Positions 1 through 5,082 of a DNA stretch of 10,054 bases are shown here, piece by piece. The notes beneath the pieces were generated by a model. That model was not told the DNA's origin and did not search any database. It was given only the letters and a program-made list of their open reading frames with translations. Source of the stretch: Bacteroidaceae bacterium (lineage in GTDB: Bacteria; Bacteroidota; Bacteroidia; Bacteroidales; Bacteroidaceae); NCBI GenBank assembly GCA_021443285.1, contig JABUUG010000013.1, forward strand, positions 13,360 to 23,413. Reading direction: 5' to 3'. A program made the translations under genes and the position numbers. Within the stretch, counting starts at the first letter, position 1. Each line of letters begins with the position of its first letter.

Positions 1-80
1 CTTTACCTTCCCTTTAACTACTCTTTAACTTCCCTTTAACTACACTTTAACTTCCCTTTAACTACACTTTAACTCCCCTT
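1..80. repeat. 22-bp tandem repeat, about 3.5 copies, cut by window edge
   Basis: The 22-bp unit starts at 1, 23, 45 and 67. The copies at 23-44 and 45-66 are identical, the copy at 1-22 differs at two positions, and the one at 67-80 is partial. Each unit consists of two similar 11-bp halves, CTTTAACTTCC and CTTTAACTACA, so a shorter repeat appears nested inside. The array ends five bases before the stop codon of the leftward GH127 gene and would lie in that transcript's 3' untranslated region, where it reads as purine-rich GTTAAAG blocks. It may continue beyond the left edge. It has no hairpin symmetry, so it is not an intrinsic terminator. Its function is unknown. Confidence 0.9.
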
Positions 81-84
81 CTCT

Positions 85-2523
85 CTATCTTACCTTCCAC
101 TCCAGCACGCCGCCGCTCTCACCGTTTCTCAGCTGTGCGGCAATCTTAAGCCCGGTGGTGGTTACGGGCACGAAGTCGAGGCTGTTCCAGCAGTCTTTCT
201 TCACGGTGTATGCGTCCTTCGCCTGCACTTCCTTCCATGCGTCGCCCTGCTTGTAGTAGAGCTTCCAGCTGGCGGGCGTGCGGAAATTGCCGTCGTAGTG
301 GTCGAAGTCGAGCCAATAGACATCGACGTGCGACACTGTGGCAGGCTTCTCGAACTTATACGCCAGTGTCTCCAGTGTACCCTTCTTCAGCCACCAATAG
401 TGGTAGGGCTTGCTCGTGTCGTGCGAGCTCTTCGGCTCCCACTGGTCGTTCACGCCGTAGGCCTCCTCCTCTGTCGAGGCACTCTCCGGCGCATCCTTCT
501 GTATCGGTGCCTGTATCATCCATACTGTCGCCTTGCTGGCAATGGTCTCCTCCGGTGTTGCGCGTGCATATTCCTTTGATGTGGGTATCCATACCGCCAT
601 CTGGTTCGCGCCGCGGTTGTCCCATGTGCAGTAAGGCACTGCCATTACGGGCGTGTCCTTCTCCGCGCCATCCGGCTGCAACTCCTTCGCCATGCCTTTC
701 AGCACCACCACTCCGCCGAGCAGGTCTGCACGGTATTCCGCTGTCAGCCGTGCGTCGGTAGGTATGAACTTGTTGAAGACGGTCTGGTCAGCCTGGTCTG
801 TACCTTCAAGGCAATACACTATCGGTCCGCGCTGGAAGGCATTCTTCCCCTTGTCGTCCTCCACATTCTCGTTGGCGTTTATGCGGCGCACCTCCATCGG
901 CAGCGTCAGCTCTATGACGTCTCCCGGTTTCCACGAGTTGTCGAGTGTCAGGTAGCCGTTCTCCACATCCATACTCTCTGGCTTGCCGCCATTCACAGTA
1001 ACGGTGAAGCCCTCGCCCTTGCTGTCGGCGAAGGTGTAGAGGTCTGACGGCACCGGCTTGTCTGTAACGAAGCCCGGTATGCGCAGCTTTATGGCAAACC
1101 GGCGGGCGCCTGCGGGCGTTACGGTGAACTTCACCTTGCCGTCCCACGGGTATGCCGTCTGTTGGGCTATCCTCACCTTGCCGTCCGCCGTTGTTATGTC
1201 GGCATCACCCTGTATGTAGAGATTCACGAAGATGGTGTTTTCCCTTACCGCGTACATATATAATGGTACAGACGCCATGAAGCGCGTGATGTTTCCCGGG
1301 CAGCAGGCGCAGCCGAACCACGGCGCACGGTCGTGCTGACCCATTGATTCGAGCGGGTTGTCGTAGAAGAACTTGTCGCCACTGAGCGACACGCCGCTTA
1401 TCACGCCGTTATACAGTGCGCGCTCCACCACATCGGCATACTTGCCATCGCCCGTAGCAAGAAACATTCGGTGGTTCCAATACACATTGGCTATCGAGGC
1501 GCAGGTCTCGCAATAGGCGGTATGGTTATGCAGCTCATAGTCTGGCCCGAAACCCTCACCCTGCGCACGCGAGCCTATGCCGCCGGTGATGTAGAGCTTG
1601 CGGCTGACTGTGTTCTGCCATATACGCTCAAGGGCGGTGAAATAGTCCTTGTCGTTTGTTAAGGCTGCCACATCCGCCACGCCGCTGTATAGATAGCCGG
1701 CGCGCACGGCATGGCCCACAATCTCCTCCTGCTGGAGTATGGGCTTGTGGTCTTGCGAGTATTCGCTTGCCTTATGTCCGTCGGTGCAGCGGCCGGTCTC
1801 CTCGACGAAATAGCGGGCGGTCTCAAGATACTGCTTGTTGCCGGTCACGCCGTATAGCTTCGAGAGAGCCATCTCTATGATGGGGTGTCCCGACGGGCGG
1901 TGCTGCTGATCGACATTCGGACCGAAGGTCTTGCAGACGAGGTCGGCGTTCTTTATCGCCACATCGAGCAGCGTGCGCTTGCCCGTAGCGCGGTAGTGGG
2001 CGCAGGCAGCCTCTATCAGATGGCCGCTGTTATACAGCTCGTGCGAGTTTATCTTCTCCCACTTGTGCGACCCCCACCATCCTGACAGGCGTGTGCAGTT
2101 GTTCGTGACGCAGGTGGTGAGATAGCCGTCTTTCTCCTGCGCCTTCGCGATGATGGCGATTACGGAGTCAAGGTAATGGTCGAGATGCTCGTCGTATTTC
2201 ACTGCCAGCGAGTAGGACGCACCCTCTATAATCTTGTACGGGTCGGTGTCGTCGAAGGAGAAGTCGCCCTGATGCTCGCCCTTTATCAGCCCTGCCGCCA
2301 GCGCGAAATTGTCGAAACGTCCGTTCTTCTCGCACTCTTTGAACGCAGAGGGGATAGACACCGTGCGGTTGGTCTCTATGCGCGGCGCCCAGAACGAGTC
2401 GGCAAGATGCACATCGGTGAACGGCACTTCCTGTATCTGTCCGCCTTCCGACGAACAGCTACAGGATGCCACCATTCCCGAGAGCAGAATGCCCCCAAAA
2501 ACTTTTGTGAAATATGCTTTCAT
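85..2523 (-). CDS. GH127 beta-L-arabinofuranosidase family lipoprotein
   Basis: This 812-residue exported enzyme probably hydrolyses terminal beta-L-arabinofuranosides from plant glycans. It is a GH127 protein (old name DUF1680). Matching the known Bifidobacterium GH127 enzyme HypBA1 from memory, the candidate catalytic acid/base is E323 (GEGFG), the zinc ligands are E339 and C341 (YCETC) and C408, and the nucleophilic cysteine is C407 (GCACCPGN). All are present. The start at 2523 is preferred over the longer in-frame start at 2733. It begins a lipoprotein signal (MKAYFTK, a hydrophobic stretch, then VASC with C21 as the lipidated residue), whereas the 70 residues upstream look non-coding. 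A -7 box lies 45-52 bases upstream of this start. The (alpha/alpha)6 catalytic domain covers roughly residues 30-420, followed by beta domains. Residues from about 690 resemble a discoidin-like carbohydrate-binding module. No acidic surface-export signal follows C21, so periplasmic or surface anchoring cannot be decided. It is divergent from, and paralogous to, the gene at 7526-9922. Family assignment is firm; the exact linkage is inferred. Confidence 0.93.
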   Translation of the reverse strand: MKAYFTKVFGGILLSGMVASCSCSSEGGQIQEVPFTDVHLADSFWAPRIETNRTVSIPSAFKECEKNGRFDNFALAAGLIKGEHQGDFSFDDTDPYKIIEGASYSLAVKYDEHLDHYLDSVIAIIAKAQEKDGYLTTCVTNNCTRLSGWWGSHKWEKINSHELYNSGHLIEAACAHYRATGKRTLLDVAIKNADLVCKTFGPNVDQQHRPSGHPIIEMALSKLYGVTGNKQYLETARYFVEETGRCTDGHKASEYSQDHKPILQQEEIVGHAVRAGYLYSGVADVAALTNDKDYFTALERIWQNTVSRKLYITGGIGSRAQGEGFGPDYELHNHTAYCETCASIANVYWNHRMFLATGDGKYADVVERALYNGVISGVSLSGDKFFYDNPLESMGQHDRAPWFGCACCPGNITRFMASVPLYMYAVRENTIFVNLYIQGDADITTADGKVRIAQQTAYPWDGKVKFTVTPAGARRFAIKLRIPGFVTDKPVPSDLYTFADSKGEGFTVTVNGGKPESMDVENGYLTLDNSWKPGDVIELTLPMEVRRINANENVEDDKGKNAFQRGPIVYCLEGTDQADQTVFNKFIPTDARLTAEYRADLLGGVVVLKGMAKELQPDGAEKDTPVMAVPYCTWDNRGANQMAVWIPTSKEYARATPEETIASKATVWMIQAPIQKDAPESASTEEEAYGVNDQWEPKSSHDTSKPYHYWWLKKGTLETLAYKFEKPATVSHVDVYWLDFDHYDGNFRTPASWKLYYKQGDAWKEVQAKDAYTVKKDCWNSLDFVPVTTTGLKIAAQLRNGESGGVLEWKVR

Positions 2524-2567
2524 GGTATGTTGTGCGTGTTTCAGAGGTATTAGCTGTATTTGCGCAG

Positions 2568-2575
2568 CAAAGGTA
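2568..2575 (-). promoter_or_regulatory. Candidate -7 box for the leftward GH127 gene
   Basis: On the minus strand these bases read TACCTTTG, a full match to the Bacteroidetes -7 consensus TAnnTTTG. Transcription would begin near 2560, giving a 5' leader of roughly 35-40 bases before the start at 2523. No good TTTG-type -33 box lies 19-21 bases further upstream, so the promoter may depend on an activator. The site lies inside the longer reading frame starting at 2733, which supports the shorter start. Confidence 0.5.
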
Positions 2576-2650
2576 ATTTCACATCTTTTAACATACGTGC
2601 TACAATAATCCATAAAAATACAACAATCGTACTTACCCGCTGGAAAACAG

Positions 2651-2692
2651 GCGTTTTGGACTATTCTTTCATCTCTTTGGACTTTTGTTGCA
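2651..2692. promoter_or_regulatory. 21-bp tandem direct repeat, likely activator operator
   Basis: Two adjoining 21-base blocks (2651-2671 and 2672-2692) match at 15 of 21 positions. They share the core TTTGGACT (2655-2662 and 2676-2683), and both end in CA. A 21-bp period is two helical turns, the spacing expected for direct-repeat sites of AraC-type DNA-binding domains. Such domains form the output of the hybrid two-component (HTCS) regulators that commonly control Bacteroidetes polysaccharide loci. The block sits about 75 bp from the -7 box of the leftward gene and about 77 bp from the distal -7 box of the rightward genes, so it could serve both promoters. No regulator gene lies in the window. 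Confidence 0.55.
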
Positions 2693-2769
2693 TATATGTT
2701 CCACGCCCGCCTTCTCTTGATACAAGCAGTCATTCGCAGAGAAAAGCCGCCTGTTAGACTAAAATGCCA

Positions 2770-2819
2770 TAATTTTGTATTTTACAGTTATTCTTATATA
2801 TATGGAACCCGTATTTTTG
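2770..2819 (+). promoter_or_regulatory. Two candidate -7 boxes for the rightward gene cluster
   Basis: TAATTTTG at 2770-2777 and TATTTTTG at 2812-2819 both match TAnnTTTG. The proximal box would start transcription near 2826, giving a leader of about 20 bases before the GH97 start at 2846. The distal box would give a leader of about 60 bases. Neither has a convincing TTTG-type -33 element at the usual 19-21-bp spacing, so the active box cannot be chosen by eye. Together with 2568-2575 and 2651-2692 these account for most of the 322-bp divergent intergenic region. I see no small gene there. Confidence 0.45.
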
Positions 2820-2845
2820 CACACTGAAAAGCAGTTGCACAACAC

Positions 2846-4837
2846 ATGAAACACACTCTAACCTTAATAACCGCTGCCCTGCTGCTGACAACGCCTGTCC
2901 ATGCCGCAGCCAAAAGCAGCAAGACACAGTACTCCCTGACATCGCCCGACGGCAAGACTGTCGTAGAGATAACAAAAGGCACAGACACAGGAGCAGACAT
3001 TGCTTACGCCGTAGCACACAACGGCAACCAGATTGTCAGCACATCGCAGATAGGACTGCAGTTTGCCGACAACACCACGCTCGGAAGATTAATTAAGGTT
3101 AAATATAACAGGTTTGAAGAAACGGTAAAGCCACGGTTTTACCGAAACGGTGAGTTTGTTGTGAGATACAACGAACTCACTGTTTTTTTCCAGCAGGGCG
3201 GCGTAACGTTCCGTGCATTCGACGAGGGAATAGCCTATCGCTTTTTCACTGACAAGAAAACAGACTCCCTTTACATAGCAAATGAGCTCGCGCGCATCAA
3301 CTTCGCCGACGACTATACGGTATGGCTCCCCTACTCCACCAACGACGAGAAGCCAACGGCTATGGCATACCAGAACTTCTACGACAAGACAACACTCTCA
3401 AAAGCATACGACAAATTAGCGTTCCTGCCCGTAACTGTCGATTGCGGCGGCACGAAAGTCACTGTCCTCGAAAGCGACCTGGTGAGCTATCCCGGAATGT
3501 TCGTGAAGGCAGACAATGCAAGCCATGCTCTCGAAGGTGTCTTCGCCCGCTACCCCAAGACCACCAACTACTACCCTTGGCGCAAACAACAGTACGTTAC
3601 CAGCACCGAGGACTATATAGCCAAGACCACCGGCAAACGCACATACCCTTGGCGCATACTCGCCATAACAGACAACGACCGCCAGATGCCCGTGAACAAC
3701 CTCGTATATGCCCTCGCACGAGAGAACAAAACAGGCGACACATCATGGATAAAGCCCGGCAAGTCGGCATGGGAATGGTGGAACGACTGGAACCTCAAGG
3801 GTGTGCCATTCAAGAGCGGCATAAACATGCCCACATACAAATACTACATCGACTTCGCAGCGAGGTATGGTCTGCAGTATGTCATCCTCGACGAAGGATG
3901 GTATGTCCCCCAGAGCGGCGATATGCTCACCGCCGTGCCGCAGCTGAACCTGCAGGAGCTGATAGACTACGGCAAGGCGAAAGGCGTGGGGGTGGTGCTG
4001 TGGACTGTCTTCAATGTGCTCGACGCGCAGTTGGAGGAGGCGTGCAGCAAGTACGCAGCAATGGGCGTGAAGGGCTTCAAGGTGGACTTCCTCGACCGCG
4101 ACGACCAGACCGCCGTTGAGATGGTGGAGCGCATAGCAGCCGCCTGCGCCAAGCACAAACTCATGCTCGACCTGCACGGCATATACAAACCCGTCGGCCT
4201 CAACCGCACATACCCGAACATCGTGAACTATGAGAGCGTCTTCGGTATGGAGGAGATGAAGTGGTCAGACCCTGTTGTCGAGATGCCGGAATACGATGTA
4301 ACCTTCCCCTTTATCCGCATGATGTGCGGCTCGGTTGACTACACTCCGGGGGCCATGCGCAACGCCGCACGCTCCGACTGGAAGCCGATGTACTCCACGC
4401 CATACAGTCAGGGCACACGCTGCCACCAGCTCGCCACATACATCGTCCACGACTCGCCGTTCACAATGCTCGCCGACGCTCCCACCGCCTACGATGCCGA
4501 GCCTGAAGTGACGCGGTTCATTGCATCCATCCCCTGCGATGTCGATGAGACGAGAATACTGCAAGGCGTGATAGGCGAACATATCGTCACCATGCGCAGA
4601 AAGGCAGACAGCTACTACATCGGCGGCATGACCGACTGGAACGAGCGCGACATAACCCTCACATTCGACTTCCTGCCCGCCGGCAAGCAGTACAAGGCGG
4701 TCATAATGCGCGACGGAATAAACGCCAACAAGAACGCACACGACTACATAAAAGAGGAAATGACCGTCAGCAGCACCACAACACTCACCCTGCACCTCGC
4801 ATCGGGCGGAGGATTTGCGGCGGCAGTAGCACAGTGA
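2846..4837 (+). CDS. GH97 retaining alpha-galactosidase or beta-L-arabinopyranosidase
   Basis: This 663-residue secreted GH97 enzyme has a Sec signal peptide (residues 1-20, cut after PVHA), so it is probably periplasmic. An N-terminal beta-sandwich (about 25-290) precedes a TIM barrel (about 300-560) and a short C-terminal beta domain, the standard GH97 plan and length. Marker stretches are WEWWNDW (309-315), ILDEGWY (347-353) and DYTPGAM (498-504). GH97 contains inverting alpha-glucosidases such as SusB and retaining alpha-galactosidases. Here the retaining nucleophile is present as D414 in KVDFLD. The position of the inverting base, HE in SusB, is HG (H444, G445). E469 in GMEEMKW is the likely acid/base. 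A retaining GH97 from B. thetaiotaomicron is reported to cleave beta-L-arabinopyranosides as well as alpha-galactosides, which suits these arabinose-enzyme neighbours. It is therefore not a starch enzyme like SusB. It is the first gene of the rightward cluster, starts 20-60 bases after candidate promoters, and has no Shine-Dalgarno. Family is firm; substrate is inferred. Confidence 0.92.
   Translation: MKHTLTLITAALLLTTPVHAAAKSSKTQYSLTSPDGKTVVEITKGTDTGADIAYAVAHNGNQIVSTSQIGLQFADNTTLGRLIKVKYNRFEETVKPRFYRNGEFVVRYNELTVFFQQGGVTFRAFDEGIAYRFFTDKKTDSLYIANELARINFADDYTVWLPYSTNDEKPTAMAYQNFYDKTTLSKAYDKLAFLPVTVDCGGTKVTVLESDLVSYPGMFVKADNASHALEGVFARYPKTTNYYPWRKQQYVTSTEDYIAKTTGKRTYPWRILAITDNDRQMPVNNLVYALARENKTGDTSWIKPGKSAWEWWNDWNLKGVPFKSGINMPTYKYYIDFAARYGLQYVILDEGWYVPQSGDMLTAVPQLNLQELIDYGKAKGVGVVLWTVFNVLDAQLEEACSKYAAMGVKGFKVDFLDRDDQTAVEMVERIAAACAKHKLMLDLHGIYKPVGLNRTYPNIVNYESVFGMEEMKWSDPVVEMPEYDVTFPFIRMMCGSVDYTPGAMRNAARSDWKPMYSTPYSQGTRCHQLATYIVHDSPFTMLADAPTAYDAEPEVTRFIASIPCDVDETRILQGVIGEHIVTMRRKADSYYIGGMTDWNERDITLTFDFLPAGKQYKAVIMRDGINANKNAHDYIKEEMTVSSTTTLTLHLASGGGFAAAVAQ
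3123..3189 (+). other. Terminator-like hairpins inside the GH97 gene
   Basis: Two inverted repeats follow one another. The first is CGGTAAA (3123-3129) with TTTACCG (3138-3144). The second is GTGAGTT-T-GTTGT (3150-3162) with ACAAC-G-AACTCAC (3168-3180), a 13-bp stem with one mismatch and a five-base loop. Seven T's follow at 3183-3189. Stem plus T-tract is the form of an intrinsic terminator, yet it lies about 300 bases into an open, conserved coding region. The surrounding stretch (about 3085-3190) is AT-richer than the rest of the gene. It could be chance, or it could limit transcription when translation is poor. Confidence 0.45.
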
Positions 4838-4882
4838 TTAACGATTATCGAAGTGAAATTTCCCACATTTGATGATTTTTCC

Positions 4883-4995
4883 TAACCGCAGATTTAACCA
4901 AATTCTCGCAGATACATATATGACTCTTGCAGAACTCAAATGAAAATTCACGCAGATATGCGCAGCACAAAATCTGCGTGAATTTGGTTGAATCT
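4883..4995. repeat. Intergenic CGCAGAT repeats forming alternative hairpins
   Basis: The 241-bp gap between the GH97 and GH43 genes contains several copies of CGCAGAT (4888, 4907 and 4951 on the plus strand, and 4972-4978 inverted). AAATTCACGCAGAT (4944-4957) pairs perfectly with ATCTGCGTGAATTT (4972-4985) across a 14-base loop. The same right arm, extended to 4995, can instead pair with 4890-4913 at 22 of 24 positions. The two structures exclude each other, as in an attenuator. No strong T-tract follows the right arm; AATCTTTGTTT at 4991-5001 is weak. The motif TAACCGCAGATT (4883-4894) recurs exactly at 7440-7451, after the next gene, so this may be a dispersed intergenic repeat family. Confidence 0.6.
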
Positions 4996-5016
4996 TTGTT
5001 TAAAAAATCACCAAAC

Positions 5017-5082
5017 AGTAAATATCCCAATAGACTCACAATAGCTAAACAGTAAATCGTCCAATAGTAAATGAAGCTATGA
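5017..5082 (+). promoter_or_regulatory. AGTAAAT-repeat leader and MKL minicistron of the GH43 gene
   Basis: AGTAAAT occurs at 5017, 5051 and 5066. Bases 5041-5078 match 7488-7525, ahead of the next gene, at 34 of 38 positions, so the leader is duplicated. A three-codon frame, ATG AAG CTA TGA (5071-5082), overlaps the GH43 start codon at 5079 in ATGA form, which could couple its translation to initiation. No Shine-Dalgarno or full TAnnTTTG box is seen; AATCTTTG at 4991-4998 is one base off. Confidence 0.5.

Noticed and set aside
1..80. CRISPR array
   Set aside because: The repeats adjoin directly with no spacers.
210..2553. Several plus-strand open frames opposite the leftward GH127 gene
   Set aside because: They are rich in Arg, Ser, Pro and Val with no recognisable domain, and they shadow a conserved protein with intact active-site motifs.
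2524..2733. In-frame N-terminal extension of the leftward GH127 gene by 70 residues
   Set aside because: The extension lacks a signal peptide, would bury the lipoprotein signal that begins at 2523, and covers a -7 box. The start at 2523 explains all of this.
2846..4837. SusB-type alpha-glucosidase for starch
   Set aside because: The retaining nucleophile D414 is present and the inverting base position is glycine (G445). The neighbours are arabinose enzymes rather than starch enzymes.
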